From Trachythela sp. YZ-2020 (Eukaryota > Cnidaria > Anthozoa > Malacalcyonacea > Clavulariidae): DNA of 64,000 bases. The position numbers were made by a program, and so were the translations under genes. Location of the stretch: positions 2,995,001 through 3,059,000 of the forward strand of contig JADLSH010000113.1 in NCBI GenBank assembly GCA_016169945.1, given 5' to 3'. The notes beneath the pieces are model-generated. The model was not told the DNA's origin. It did no database searches and saw nothing but the letters and a program-made list of their open reading frames with translations. Shown piece after piece: positions 1-11,779 of this stretch. Every line of letters starts with the position of its first letter. Position 1 is the first letter of the stretch.

Positions 1-722
1 TAGCCTCCTCCGCAGGCATCTCTTCGATCCCCGGGGCAGCAAGGCAGAATCTTAATTTACGTAGCGGAGGCATTTTTCTCAATTTTCTTTATTGCGTAAC
101 ATTGTTGTCTTTGACCATAATGCCGTAGGCAAAATAATCATAGAGAAAATTGCACAAGACTGTTGTGATCACTTATATATGCTTTATATATAGAGAGTTG
201 GAGGTTTTATGGTGTTTTTGGTCAATCTTATGTTTTTTAATGGTTTTAAGTGAAAATCAGACGCTTTCTGTACCTGTGAGAAACGATTTACGTAATGCTA
301 CGAAATGTCGTGAGCTTCAGCTGCATTTTCCCGAACTTTATCAAGTCATGTATTGTAGTTTTAAATTTAAATTGAATGGCGATGCCGATTGAAATTGTCT
401 TTTAAATGGCAAGTTAATGAAGGTTTGCTGGCTCCCTTCCCAGCTATGAACCAAACGTACAATTTACTTTACAACACACAAATAGCGCGCTTTTCACTGT
501 TCTTCTTATAATATGTGTTCTACTGTTCAGGCAAAACGTATATAAACGTGTCTCTTATATAGTGAGCGTACGCAACGATACCACCCAGCATGGGCACCCT
601 TGAAAAATTTCTTCGCCAAGACGAACTCCGTATGTGTTTGCATGACATTGTCCGGATAACATTGGCTCGCATAACAACATGAGCACTGTAATTCAATAAT
701 TACATGTTTTCGATGTAAGTAA
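1..722. other. 5' flank, no gene recognised
   Basis: AT-rich sequence without a domain-bearing frame or convincing splice-bounded exon. A plus-strand open frame at 150-392 has no recognisable motif and is probably chance. Earlier exons of the EGF/SRCR gene, including its start codon and signal peptide, are expected further left and are not seen here. Confidence 0.5.
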
Positions 723-1008
723 CCTAAAAACGCACATTCGCGTGCTAGTCTCACGGTTATAACCCAGTAACTTAGAGACTTTTAGATCGAAGGGACCGCG
801 GAGAAGGTGTGCTTGCCGGCTTTAGCCCCCGTCCCCCACCGCCCCATAAACAATTCGTCATACATACATCCTAGAATACACACAAATTTAACATATTATA
901 GGTTTTCACAACCGTAAAGACGTTACACTGAAGAAAACATCATATATATATACGCCAGGTTAGCAGACGTTTTCGGAACCTGAATTACAAAGGAAGAGAA
1001 AGACACCA

Positions 1009-1620
1009 GCAAAATATGAAGTGGGAGAAGGAGCACAGTGGCAGCTTCAAATCTGAAACATCAGAAGACTTCTTTATTGCGTTACATCTATTGCAAAGTC
1101 CTTGATGTGATTGTATTAGCGATTAACGAACTTTTTGAAAAGCCCACTTTTAAAGCTTAATTTGCGAAATTACAAGCTCCACTTTTAAGAGCTTCAAAAA
1201 TGGAAGCCATTTCCCTTGAGTTAGGAAAATGTAAAGGAATTGTACTCCGAGGATATAAAAGAATAGTTCCCTCTCTTACAACTAGAAATATTCAAAGTAC
1301 TCACGAAGGAGAAAAGCCTAAAATGTTTTGCTGAAGTCCTAGACGCCATGAAAAGTGTGGACCGCAACGTGAAGCAAATGATCGGTGAAGTTCTCATCAT
1401 CTGCAAACTTCTGTTAGTCAATTCAGAAACTAGGCCCTGGTAGTCAGCTGCTTTAACATTAAACATTTGCAAAGAGTTTTGATGCACTGGCATTTTAGGG
1501 AATATAGATTTCAAAATTTTCTGAAGAGCATGCCCCCATACCCCTAAATGTCTCTATAATTGAGCATTCGTTACTAGTGCCACCGCGCCCCCAAACCAAT
1601 AAAATGCTCCGGAGCCCCTG
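1009..1620 (+). mobile_element. hAT transposon 3' remnant, duplication copy 1
   Basis: Homologous to 11780-12976 in copy 2, where a hAT dimerisation-domain remnant is readable. Here the block jumps from ttcagaaactag to ggtagtcagctgctttaac at about 1434, removing the transposase end. The right edge gctccggagcccctg (about 1605-1619) is the inverse of a hAT-style terminus beginning CAGGGG. No intact frame remains. Confidence 0.55.
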
Positions 1621-1889
1621 CGCCGTGAAAATTTCCTTGACAGCATAATATGAACGTAAACAGTGTAATGAGGCTTACTCCGGTGGGTAATCTAGTTATA
1701 TAACTCTGGATGAAAGTTTCACACTTTCTTGTAATTGTATCAAATTTCTATCTTTTTAGCATTTATTGTAAATTAGTTATGAAAAACCGGTTGGGATAAC
1801 TAATAGATATTCTATGTATGTGTATTGATGTATGCAATATAATAATATCATTCAAAATCTTCTAATTTCTCTTTCAATATTTTATTTAG

Positions 1890-2012
1890 ATATCGATGAA
1901 TGCTTGTCATCCCCATGTAATCTTACAGTTTTTGTCTCGTGCAAGAACACCCTAGGTTCCTACAGATGTATGTGTAAGAAAGGGTTCCATTTTGATGGAG
2001 TGACATGTATTG
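1890..2012 (+). CDS. Calcium-binding EGF exon 1a of the EGF/SRCR gene
   Basis: A 123-bp internal exon bounded by a pyrimidine-rich acceptor (tttatttag) and donor g|gtacgt; phase 1-1, so it can be included or skipped without shifting frame. It codes about 41 residues opening with DIDECLSSPC and ending CKKGFHFDGVTCIG. The six cysteines, the DIDEC start and the N-T-L-G-S-Y block are the calcium-binding EGF signature, expected in an extracellular or secreted protein. Its duplicate is 13244-13366. The track of exons runs on the plus strand towards the SRCR exon at 26004; membership of one transcript is inferred from phase, strand and order. Confidence 0.85.
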
Positions 2013-2505
2013 GTACGTATTCTCGTATGTATTAGCATAGTAACTAATTATCCTTTATTTCCCCTTCTCAACATTTGTACTCATCCTCAGAGCTCCTGCT
2101 TTTTCTTTGTCCGATATTTTTTTCGAAGGTATAACACAGCGTGGATAAACTAACCCATGCACCCGAAAACGACGTATATATTCGAATGCTATTTTCTGGT
2201 AATATACCTGCATGGTATTATAGAACTAATTATTTTAGTATATATATCGTGAAGTTTTCTCATCGTACGGCTCCTGACATAGAATCAGAATTTATTAGTT
2301 ATGGAAGTTTTTGTTTACTTAGCTTAATTAGGGACATAGCTATTTCAATAGGACTTCAGTCACGAGCATATATTTCAGTCGTATTGTATATACAATACAA
2401 TTCACTACCATATTCTCTGCATCAAGTATTTTACACGGCTTATTTATCGGTGTACGGGAAATCTTGAAAAAGGCAAATAGACAATGAGTGAATAACTGTA
2501 TTCAA
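2013..2505 (+). other. Intron, duplicated in copy 2
   Basis: Non-coding sequence matching 13367-13929. The long frame at 2141-2467 has no domain and its copy-2 counterpart differs by indels, so it is treated as intron. Confidence 0.6.
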
Positions 2506-5001
2506 ATCAGTAATAATAATAATAATATTTAATATTTATATTGCGCAAATTAACATGCTATAGTATATGATCAAATGCGCATCACAAACATAATTACACT
2601 AAAATTGTTCTATGCTGAATGGTTATATAGGTATATAAACTAACTAAAAGTAAACGAGATTATCTAGATTATATGTTGCATGAAGTTTTAACATTAAAGG
2701 CTTCCTTAAAATAATAAATCTTAACCAATCGCTTAAAAATATTAAAGTTAGCCAGATAATTCGTTCCAGATTTTTGGAGCAGAGGTTGCGAATGCTCTGT
2801 CGCCGAGTGTTTTCTTTGTTTTTGTGCGATAGTCTTCAAGCAATGTGCCTTCGTTAGATCTTAGACTATAGCACGACGTCTTTCTTACTTTTAAAAGATT
2901 GACAAGATAGAGAGGTGCATACTGATGGATACATTTAAAAGCAAGCGTGGCAATTTTGAACTTGATCCTGAATCGGAAGCCAGTGTAGTTTGATGAGAGT
3001 CGGAGTGATGTGATCATGCTTAGGGATTGAACAGATAAGACGTTCTGCTGTATTTTATAGCCGTTGTAGCTTAGACAGATGTATATCTGTGACACCAAAT
3101 AGAAGACTGTTACAAAAGTCTATCCTTGACATTATTAGTGCTTGTACCACAGACTTTGTATCTTCATTTGTAGCTTAAAAACTTTCGAATGCGTCTAATG
3201 TTATGAAGATGATATACTACGGATTGACAAGTTTTATTTATATGATGTGACATATTAAGGTTGTCATCAAACCATACTCCAAGATTTCTGGCACAGGATA
3301 CTACTGGAACATTATCTTGACCAATGACAATACTAGAGATGTTAACCTTTTTGAGCTGAGCAGCGGTTCCAATTATTAAAAACTCTGTCTTCCCATCGTT
3401 TAGCTTAAGCCTATCAACTGTCATCCAAGTCCTGATATCGTTGATACAATTCTGTAGCGCAGATATTGCATCAAGCTCACTAGTAGCACCGCCTGGCTTA
3501 AAAGAAAGGTATAATTGAGTATCATCTGCATACGCGTGTACGTCTGGCAGGTGACACTTAACTATTTCGAATAACTTGCTTGCGTAGATCGTGAAAAGCA
3601 ACGGACCGAGACAAGAGCATTGAGGAACACCATGAGGGAGAGAGAAACTTTCAGAGTAGTTATCATTTATTAGCACGCGTTGAGATCTGTTAGTTAAGTA
3701 GGACTTAAACCATTTAAGGGCAGTACCTGTTATTCCAAAGCTGAACTCGAGACGACGTAATAACACTTGATGATCTACAGTGTCAAATGCAGCACTCAAG
3801 TCTAAAAGTACTAGTAGTGAGACTCTCTGTTGGTCCATAGAGCACATGATGTCATTATGTACTTTTAGTAAGGCTGTTTCCGTACTGTGACCAGCTCGAT
3901 ATTCTGATTGTAGGATTGGGTATATATCTGAACGTTTAATGTGTTCAAGTGTCTGATCACTTACAGCTCTTTCCGTCAGTTTAGATACAAACTGGAGATT
4001 ACTTATAGGTCTTAAATTTGAGAGCGATGCAGGTTGACCAGTTTTCTTGAGCCTTGGGTCGACGAGGGTGGATTTCCAAGCAGAGGGAAAATAACCTAGC
4101 GAGAGGGAGGAGTTGATCATGCAGGTGATGACAGGTAGCAGTTCATTAAGACTCTTAACAACGAGTGATGTAGGCATAGGATCTAGGGCACAACTCTTCT
4201 TCGCTGATTTCTGAATAAGCTGGGACGTTTCAATGTCAGTTGAAAGAACCTCGAATTTCTCCAGACTTTGATTAAAACCAAACTCAGGGTCATTTATTAG
4301 TTGAGGACTATCACATTGATTAATAACCACAGCATCAAGCTCTTTACGAATATTGATGACCTTTTTATAGAAAAAATGGCCAATGTCATTCGCAAGTGAT
4401 GTGTTGTCAGAGTAATCAGGGAAGCAAACTTCGTCCTTTGGATGAAGGAGGGCATTTGTTGCTCTAAACAGTCTACCTTGATCATTTCCGTTTTCGTTGA
4501 TAAACTGTGCGTAGAACTCTCTACGCGCCTTATTGCTGATGTACGTAACGTGGTTTTTCAGCTTTTTGAACACTAATAAGTCATCTTCTTATTTGCTTTT
4601 TCTCCAAATCCGTTCTGCTTTGCGCCGTTTTCTCTTCGCTGCTGCAATGTCATGATTATACCAAGGGACCTGAGACCTAGCTTTCACAGTTTTGGTTTTC
4701 AGTGGTGCATGCTTATCTATCATGCTTGTGAGGGTGGTGTTGTAGACGTTCACAAGCCTATCAAGATCTTCAGGGACAGAGTGTTCTCTTAGTTCATCAT
4801 AACATAGGACACTGCTTGCCAATTCATGCTTAAAGCAGTCAATGTCAACAGCCTTGATCTTTCTATAGCTGATTGATTTAGTCTGTAATGGTGGTTTGTG
4901 ATGGCAATTAATGTCAAAGTGAACTGTTGTATGATCAGAGAAAAAACTACAGCTGCGTGGTGGAGATGGAATGATGTTTTCTGTCTTGTATATATCAGTA
5001 A
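2506..5001 (-). mobile_element. 5'-truncated CR1/L2-like LINE with 8-bp target duplications
   Basis: The direct repeat atcagtaa at 2506-2513 and 4994-5001 flanks the insert, and copy 2 keeps the target once with one mismatch (13933-13940, atcagtag). Read on the minus strand the element ends in an (ATT)n tail next to the left repeat, as expected of target-primed LINE integration. It is truncated at its 5' end inside the endonuclease. The element postdates the segmental duplication. Confidence 0.9.
2748..4960 (-). pseudogene. LINE endonuclease C-terminus and reverse transcriptase, broken
   Basis: On the minus strand, from right to left: the tail of an APE-type endonuclease with the FSDHTTVHFDI motif (about 4930-4960); a linker ending WRKSK then a stop near 4588; and a 469-residue open frame (4573-3164) with reverse-transcriptase blocks, namely LLDLSAAFDTVDHQ, a fingers/palm GVPQ block, and catalytic YADDTQLY near 3520-3533. 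A frameshift follows, and the C-terminal block RIKFKIATLAFK...ALGDRAF-like (2748-3060) is typical of CR1/L2 elements. In the GVPQGS motif the glycine is replaced by cysteine (QCSC). The nonsense codon, frameshift and missing 5' end make it inactive. Confidence 0.85.
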
Positions 5002-6312
5002 CTTGTATATAGCATTTAATGCAGAGTCCAGTTCGTAACTAAGCATGATAAAGCCGTTCTTTGGCCTCTTGTATACCTTATAACTATATTATTCTTATCT
5101 ACGTGAAATTATCTTTTCAAAACCTGGAATATATTGCATGCAATGAATGTGGGAATTTTTAAGGAATGTTCTATTTTTTGCGAGTCGCGGATGGAAAAAT
5201 GAGCGGGTAATCAAATTTGGCATTGGCAAATGGCGCTGGTAATTTCCCTGGGTACTAGCTACTTGCCTGTGGGAATTTTGGGTAAAAAGGGAAAATGGAA
5301 TGATTTCAATAATCCCAGGCCAATTATAATTTTTCATTAACTTTAATTTCAAAAGCATTGAGTCTGGCTTTGACGTTAAGACTTACCGAACGTCTCATGC
5401 TGGATTCAGAATGGAGTGCCTTCCTTGAAAATTTGTGACATTCAATTCACTGGCTGTCAGCATTGTCATGCACTTATAGATTAGTATCTTGTATGATAAT
5501 GCATATATAGCAGTAACCAATACGCATAAAATCTGGTTTTAAAATGATTGCAATAAACCTAAATCAGCGGGTTCCATGATTGTAATTTGATTAACTTTTA
5601 TTGAGTGAAAGTTGCTAATACTTGGCAATCATTGTAGAAATTAGGTAAAAACATTTATATTACTGATAGTATTCAACCAGCAAAGCAAAACTCGCCGCCA
5701 TGTTGTTCCTTTCCACTTTGGTAAAAAACGTTTCCTCTGATTTTCTTTTTTTTTCAAAATTCGCTATCGGGGAAAATTCCGGAAAAATATATCCCAGCGA
5801 AGCAAATTAAGCCGCTATTTACCGGCACCCACTTCTTTTCCCTGCTACTAGAAACCTGCGAAAATTAAACTATCCCAGTATCTTATTGTAAAACATTTAG
5901 ACATACATTTTTCCTTTTCATTCAAAATTCGCAGCCGGGTAAAACCCATCGGCATCCGCGCCTTTACCTGTCACCAGAGACCCGCGCAAATTAAACTAAC
6001 AAAACTGTCCCAATTTTTAATTGTAAAACGGTCAAACATCAGTCTTTTTACTTTGATCGCTAGAGTAATTGAGTCTCGTTTATTGATATACCAATGCACC
6101 TTTTGTTGAAGTTTATTAAGATCTAAATTAAATTTTATGATTTTAAACTTTGGTTCACCTGTACTTTTTTAATTTGTAGGAAATGTCTCGGCTTTTTAGA
6201 GAGTGTGTATTAACGTTTTCAATAATATTAAAATAAATCACTTTCACTCAATCACTACAATGCTTCATACTAGGTAGAGAATATTATGAACTTTCTTTAA
6301 ACGTTCTCTTAG
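5002..6312 (+). other. Intron between EGF exons, duplicated at 13945-15439
   Basis: Homologous to 13945-15439 with small indels. It ends in the acceptor ttctcttag at 6304-6312. No domain-bearing frame was seen on either strand. Contains short AT-rich runs only. Confidence 0.6.
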
Positions 6313-6444
6313 ATGTTAATGAATGCAAATTATTCCCGTACTGTGGTTGTAAACGTCACAAAAACGAAAAGTGCATAAATACCGAAGGATCTTGCAAATG
6401 TGGATGTGTTGAGGGGTTTGCCCGAAATGGGACAGAATGTTTTG
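6313..6444 (+). CDS. Eight-cysteine EGF exon 1b of the EGF/SRCR gene
   Basis: A 132-bp exon, acceptor ttctcttag and donor g|gtaagt, phase 1-1 (44 residues). It starts DVNECKLFPYCGC and ends GCVEGFARNGTECFG. The DVNEC start and N-T-E-G-S block resemble calcium-binding EGF, but there are eight cysteines rather than six and a cysteine replaces the aromatic residue usually after the Gly-Ser. Its twin at 15440-15571 keeps all eight, so this is not a random change. An extracellular role is likely; the exact subtype is uncertain. Confidence 0.8.
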
Positions 6445-6528
6445 GTAAGTAATATTCATATTTTCGTTGTATTTGTTCATTTTAAACCAGTTATTTTGTG
6501 CTTCCAAGCGAAGGAATTTTTCGGATTC

Positions 6529-6735
6529 CAACAAGTTCATTGACTGCCCGAGTCGATCAAACAGAGGCGAAACTACCACCTTTTCGTTGGGTGGGGGGGG
6601 GGGTTCTGCTAGATTTGCCCTGCCAAAAACAACTTCATTGATTGCCCGAGTCGATCAAACAGAGGCGAAACTACCACCTTTTCGTTGGGTGGGGGGGGGG
6701 GGGTTCTGCTAGATTTGCCCTGCCAAAAACTATGA
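6529..6735 (+). repeat. Direct repeat of about 100 bp with poly(G) tracts
   Basis: Two adjacent near-identical copies, each with cgagtcgatcaaacagaggc followed by a run of 10-13 G and ttctgctagatttgccctgc. Copy 2 of the segmental duplication has only one version (about 15645-15735), so this doubling is local to copy 1. Confidence 0.75.
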
Positions 6736-6739
6736 TGTT

Positions 6740-7260
6740 CTGCAGCTCTATGAAGGACCAAGGAGCATTTTCTTGAATTGGAAAGGCTAAAGATTTCCGA
6801 GAGTGCAGTGACACTGGTATCGAGTGCTGAAGGAGCGAGACCTTTAAGGGGGTATGAGGGCATGCTCCCCCAGAAAATTTTGAAATCTACAGCCTCTGAA
6901 ATGCCATTTCATACAATTTGAGGGAAGATTTTAGAGCAATGTCACAATAATTCTTTCCAAAATATATGGTCGAACGAAAAGCTGCTGACCACTAAACCTA
7001 CCGATCGTACCTACGCAAACGAATCATTATTTACTGAAAAGACTAATTTAATACCTTAAACATTCATGCTTTTTAAAATGTCGGTCTGAAAATCCGCACC
7101 AAAAAGTCCGACGATTCCCTGTTATTGCGAGATTTAAATATGCAATTAGCCTTAGACATAGCAGAGATCTGGAATTAATATTTTCTCGAGTTAACTTCTT
7201 TATGGTTGTCAAAAATTACAATATGTTTAACTATGCCTATTCTATTAGAAATTATAATAT
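6740..7260 (-). repeat. Dispersed hAT-family repeat, copy A
   Basis: Shares ggctaaagatttccgag, gcatgctcccccaga and ccgatcgtacctacgca with 15720-16260 and 31860-32395. The block gcatgcccccata also appears inside the hAT remnants at about 1530 and 12865. Probably a fragment of one hAT-type family; no coding frame survives. Confidence 0.6.
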
Positions 7261-7292
7261 GTATGACAGTTATAGATAAGATACGTTTATAA

Positions 7293-7480
7293 TGTTTCTA
7301 CACGATGTATTACTTAATATAAATTCTTTAGTATAAATGTATAATGTTACCAAAACAACCCAAAACTTATTTAATGTGCTTCCCTAAGCAAATCCCTTTT
7401 GTCCCATGTGTTTCTCGCTAGTTTCTGATCACGCGACATTACGTGTTCAAACAGAATATAAATATTTACAGTCTACTACA
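7293..7480 (-). repeat. 3' LTR of the Gypsy element
   Basis: 188 bp, from tgtttctacacgatg to gtctactaca, so bounded by TG and CA on either strand. Matches 11067-11268. It is immediately followed (in plus coordinates) by tcaccccccttttt, the complement of a polypurine tract that would prime plus-strand DNA synthesis. Confidence 0.85.
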
Positions 7481-7499
7481 TCACCCCCCTTTTTAGTCT

Positions 7500-10200
7500 T
7501 TACACATTCCCCATAAAACAGGCTGTCCGTATCTTTGTGGTTTTCTTGACTCTCTCGTTGATCTTCGCACTTCTTGGTTCTCATCACCATGATTATCATT
7601 GATTCTCACACCGTTCTCGCCGCGATAATTTATTTGCGCGCTTGGTTGACAATCTTCGTCTTCGTCTGATGGTTGGTCAGGATCTGGGATTTTCTTAAAA
7701 TGTGATACATTTCTAGTTATGATGTGACCATTTCTTGCTCTTGCTTTAACTCGTGAATGTTGCCTCTTTATAACAACATATGGAATCGGATTGAAACCTG
7801 GGGTGAGCTTGTTCTTACGTTCTTGTCTAACTAAAACATGGTCACCTATCTTAATATCGTTTTCCTTAACATTTCTCCTGTTATCCGCAAACTGTTTGTT
7901 GTATTTCTGCTTTGCCTTTTCACTGTTCTGAGCGACTTTGTGTGGATTGATAATGTTCCGCTTTTCTAGGAAGGGAGGTTCACTTTTACCGTTCTATTAA
8001 AAAGCAATTCCGCTCGTTGTACATTTGTTGAAGTGTGAGGCGTAGTTCTGTATTGCAGTAGAAAACGGCTGAGTTCTTGTTTCCACGGTCTTCCCTCTAT
8101 GCAGGCGGTTTTTAACGCTTTGCCTAGTGACTGCATAAATCTTTCGGCCTATTATTGCTTTTATTCCAAGTGTTTCTAAATACCGAACATACTCTTCACT
8201 ATTAAAAGGCGGACCGTTATCTGCTAATGATAGTGGGAATTCCGTGTCGGGCAAACATTTAATTTAATCTAATTTTGGTATTACTGTTGATGCTTTGGTG
8301 GAACGGACAATTTCGACTTCCGGGTATCGCGAATATCTGTCCATCGCTACCAACAAATAAGCGCAGGAAGGGAGGGGACCATAAAAATCTAGGTGGAGTG
8401 TTTCCCCTTGGGCATCTCGGTCATGTACATTGGTTCTGGGGATGGTGGTTTCCCTACGGCTTGACATGGTATACATCTATCAATGGTGTCCTTCACCATC
8501 TTGTCTATGTTGGGAAACCAGATTAAAGCTTTTGTTTTGTTAAGGCCAGGGTGCGTCTCATGGGCAATGGCAATTGCTCGTTTCTGCAAGGCTTCTGGGA
8601 TGACTAACCTGGTTCCTCGCAAAACTATTCCATCTGATGTTACGGTTAATTCATCACGAACGGCCTTGAACTGCTTCACTGCATCGTAGTGCCATCTGTT
8701 TAGTTTGATGGCTGCACGAATCGCACGTAAAGTTCTGTCCTCATTGGTAGCCTTCTTTATCTCTTCAAGTGTCATTGCTTTTGGGACACTGTTCGTGGTT
8801 TTAAAGTAGACATAAGATTCTGTCATCTTTTGATTTATTTTATCCTTCGTTGGTCGCGGGTGTCGGGACAGATAGTCAGCCGGGTTAGTTGCACCGGCTT
8901 TATATACAACTTTGAAGGTATAAGGTTGTAAACGTAGAACCCATCGTTCTATTCTAGCTGAGGGCTTTGACCTACCACTTCCATATATCACTTCAAAGGG
9001 TTTGTGATCAGTTATTAGGGTGAAGTATTTTCCGTAGAGATAGAGATGAAAATGTTCTACGGCCCATACGATGGCCAGTGCTTCTTTCTCTGTTTGAGAA
9101 TAGCGTTTCTCGACTTCGGTTAATGCTCGACTGGCATAAGCAACTACTTTATTGTCATTTCTACCTTTCGTATTTTGCCAAAGTAAGGAACAAAGGCCAA
9201 CTGGACTGGCATCGTCTGAAACTGTTGTTTCTTTGTTCGTGTTAAAATATGCCATACATGGTGCAGATGACATGGCATTTTTCAGGGCATCAAAGGCTTG
9301 TTGATGCTTTTAAGTCCACTTAAACATGGCACTGAAACAGAGCTCGAAGGGGTTCGGTTATAGTTGCAAAAATTTGCAATATAATTGCTACTGTAATTAG
9401 CCATGCCAAGTAGACTACGTACTTCATGCACGTTAGTGGGAATTGGGGCTTCTCGTAGATCACTGACACGTTTAGGGTCGGGGCACGTACCTGCTTCAGA
9501 ATATATCTGACCAAAGAAATTAAGTGTCTTTGTAAGAAATTTACACTTGGGCTTGTTAAGTTTAAGTCCCTTCTCTTGAAGGCGATGCAGGCATTCCTCT
9601 AAATTTGTGTCATGTTCGTCTCTTGTTTTGCCATGCACAATTATGTGGTCCGCTATGTTTCATACAACTTTCAACCCGTGCAGTTGTGTTTGTAGTGCAT
9701 GTTGAAATATTTCCGCAGCTGCATTTGTCCCGTAATTTAAGCGTTTGTATCTGTAAAAGCCTGTGTGAGTGGTAAATGTGGTAATATATCTGCTACTTTC
9801 GTCTAGTTCTAACTGATAGTAGGCTTGAGAGAGGTCTAATTTAGAAAAGTACTTTGCCCCGTTTAGTTCAAAACTAATTTATTCGACAGTTGGTATTGGG
9901 TGTCGTAGTCTCTTAATCGCTTCATTTGCTGCTCGCATGTCAACACATACTCTAACTGCTTCGTTTCAACAGTACTTACAAATTTTCCAATGAATTTCAC
10001 TGGCGTTTCCGGACTATACGCGAATGCTCTGACTTTTGTTTTGTTGAGCTTGACTCCAGTCATTTTATCATAAGTGTTCCGATCAATTATATTAACTGTT
10101 GTTGCTCCTGTGTCAATTGTCGCTTTAAATGTATGCTTACAAACCGTGACATTAACTGTTGGGTCTTTGTATTATTAACAGAATATAAATAATCTTCGTC
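7500..10200 (-). pseudogene. Gypsy pol: protease, RT, RNase H, integrase (broken)
   Basis: Minus-strand pieces in order. Protease with [11 protein letters not shown] (about 10085-10118). RT with the FSKLDLSQAYYQLELDE block (about 9800-9850); the catalytic YxDD region has become IADHI (about 9636-9650), and a stop lies beside it. RNase H with DASPVG, the YSQTEKEALA stretch and LITDHKP (9020-9210). Integrase His-Cys zinc finger with HETHPGLNK and CIPC (8470-8560). Then an integrase core with LADNGPPFN (about 8210-8230), broken by a deletion and frameshift after GIKA, and a tail near 7500-7990. At least five frame breaks were seen. Confidence 0.85.
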
Positions 10201-11049
10201 TGTTGAATCACCACTTTCTTTTCCTTCTTGAACTGGATGTACATGTTTCCGTTGTCTCTGTTCATAGTTTGACCTGTTCTGTGATCTATTACCTCGACAA
10301 ACCTTCGCAAAATGGTCCATTTTATTGCATTTTCGGCATTGTTTTCCTTTGGCAGGGCAGTTGCCATGGTAATGCATTCCACCGCAATTGTAGCATTTCT
10401 TCGGTTTCGCTTTGGTTGGGTCAATTTTGTTTGTTTCTTCACGACGCTCGGTCAACTGTCCCGTATTCGATTCGATGAGTTTATTTTGATATCTGCTCTG
10501 TTCGTCTCTTCGTCCATCGAGTAACGTCGAAGGTAAATCGTTGCTTAGGATCTTTCAAGGCACTTTTCCGTATTTTAGACGATAGTCCACCGACCATAAT
10601 TTGTTGTTCAATTTCAAAATCTACATCTGCATATTCACACGTCTGTGCTAATGACCTGAGTCGCATATGAAAGTTTCACCTCGTTCTTGCTTAGCTTGTC
10701 TGATACTGTACACTTCGTATCGGCGATTTCGTTGTGGCTCAAAATGTCCCTTCAACTTCGCCTTCGCCGTGGCATAATTGTCGTCGTTGCCCGTGTTTTC
10801 GAGTTGTTTAAAGATTTCTCTGACTCGCTGGCCTGCTTGGTAAAGCAATAATGCTCGTTTTCGTTTCGGATCTGTTATGCCGCTTGCTATATTGAACATC
10901 TCAAAATCATCAATCCAATTTTTCCAACGGACGCCCAGACTAGATCCTACTTCCGCGTCAGGGTTGAATTCTGGCATCGGTTGTATTGACACGGCCTGTG
11001 TCATTTGAATTATTTGTTGAGCTCCGTCGTCTTCTTCTTCCGATCCCAT
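10087..11049 (-). pseudogene. Gypsy gag with two CCHC zinc knuckles (broken)
   Basis: The first ATG of the open frame is at 11049, inside the primer-binding site. The frame starts MGSEEEDDG and runs as capsid-like sequence to 10648, where it shifts. A second piece covers 10481-10666. A third (10087-10455) has two zinc knuckles, [13 protein letters not shown] and [14 protein letters not shown], both of the CX2CX3-4HX4C type that binds packaged RNA. The pieces lie in order but in different frames. Confidence 0.8.
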
Positions 11050-11060
11050 CCTCGTCGCCA
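11043..11060 (-). promoter_or_regulatory. Primer-binding site matching tRNA-Ser(GCU)
   Basis: On the minus strand the sequence TGGCGACGAGGATGGGAT lies six bases inside the 5' LTR. It is the complement of the 3' end of animal tRNA-Ser(GCU) plus CCA, as I recall that tRNA. It contains the likely gag start codon (ATG at 11049-11047). Confidence 0.75.
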
Positions 11061-11066
11061 ATATAA

Positions 11067-11268
11067 TGTTTCTACACGATGTATTACTTAATATAAATTC
11101 TTTAGTATAAATGTATAATCTTACAACAACCCAAAACTTATGTAATGTACTTCCCTAAGCAAATCCCTTTTGTCCCATGTGTTTCTCGCTATTGTTCAAT
11201 CAGAATGTTAGTTTCTGATCACGCGCCGTTACATGTTCAAACAGAATATAAATAATTATAGGCTACCA
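11067..11268 (-). repeat. 5' LTR of the Gypsy element
   Basis: From tgtttctacacgatg to about ctacca; homologous to 7293-7480 with an extra roughly 20 bp near 11191-11210 and scattered substitutions. The right boundary is uncertain by a few bases. Host sequence resumes at ccgctgtgatca, as in copy 2 near 16304. Confidence 0.8.
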
Positions 11269-11779
11269 CCGCTGTGATCAGGCGCTAAGGTCACTTATTG
11301 ACAATTTTTACTAATTATTATAATTTACATGTTTTGGAACAGTATTTTGTATTGATCTGTACACAATCAATACAGAATCAAAATGTTCTTACGTAAAACT
11401 TAAAAATCACATAGGAAATGAATTTTTTAGTCCACTAATCTTGTTCTTTTCAGCTTTCTTTCTTTTTTGAATTCTTTGCGCAACTGCACCATGACTTCGT
11501 TGCGCAACTGCACCATCACAACTGCACCATGACAACTGCACCATGACCTGAAAACGCACATACGCGTGCTAGTCTCACGGTTATAACCCAGAAACGTAGA
11601 GACTTTTAGATCGAAGGGACCGCGGAGGAGTTGGGCTTTCCACCGCCCCATAAACAAGTCGTCACACACACATTCTAGGATACACACAAATTTTACATAT
11701 AGGTTTTCACAACCATAAAGACGTCACACTGAAGAAAACATCCTATATATACGCTAGGTTAGCAGACGTATCCGGAACC

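Larger units (their letters stand above)
7293..11268 (-). mobile_element. Decayed Ty3/Gypsy LTR retrotransposon
   Basis: Two direct LTRs (7293-7480, 11067-11268) flank about 3.6 kb of gag-pol on the minus strand. Read on that strand the order is LTR, primer-binding site (11043-11060), gag with two zinc knuckles, protease, reverse transcriptase, RNase H, integrase, a purine-rich tract (7481-7496) and LTR. Protease before RT with integrase last is the Ty3/Gypsy order. Several frameshifts and stops make it inactive. The LTRs differ by point changes and a roughly 20-bp insertion near 11191. A target-site duplication is not clear. Confidence 0.9.
723..11547 (+). repeat. Tandem segmental duplication, copy 1
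   Basis: Begins near cctaaaaacgcacattcgcg and runs to a short array of caccatgac-type repeats. The same order of sequence recurs from 11548. Matching blocks include the hAT remnant, both EGF exons, the introns with the motif caatcattgtagaaattagg, and the dispersed repeat at the end. Copy 1 is longer because it contains a LINE (2514-4993) and a Ty3/Gypsy element (7293-11268); it lacks about 645 bp that copy 2 has at about 12136-12780. Both retroelements are absent from copy 2, so they most likely inserted after the duplication. Confidence 0.85.

Noticed and set aside
150..392. 80-codon plus-strand frame near the window start
   Set aside because: No motif, no splice context and a weak start; likely chance.
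2141..2467. 108-codon frame after the first EGF exon
   Set aside because: Its duplicate (13526-13888) differs by indels that change the frame, and no domain is present.
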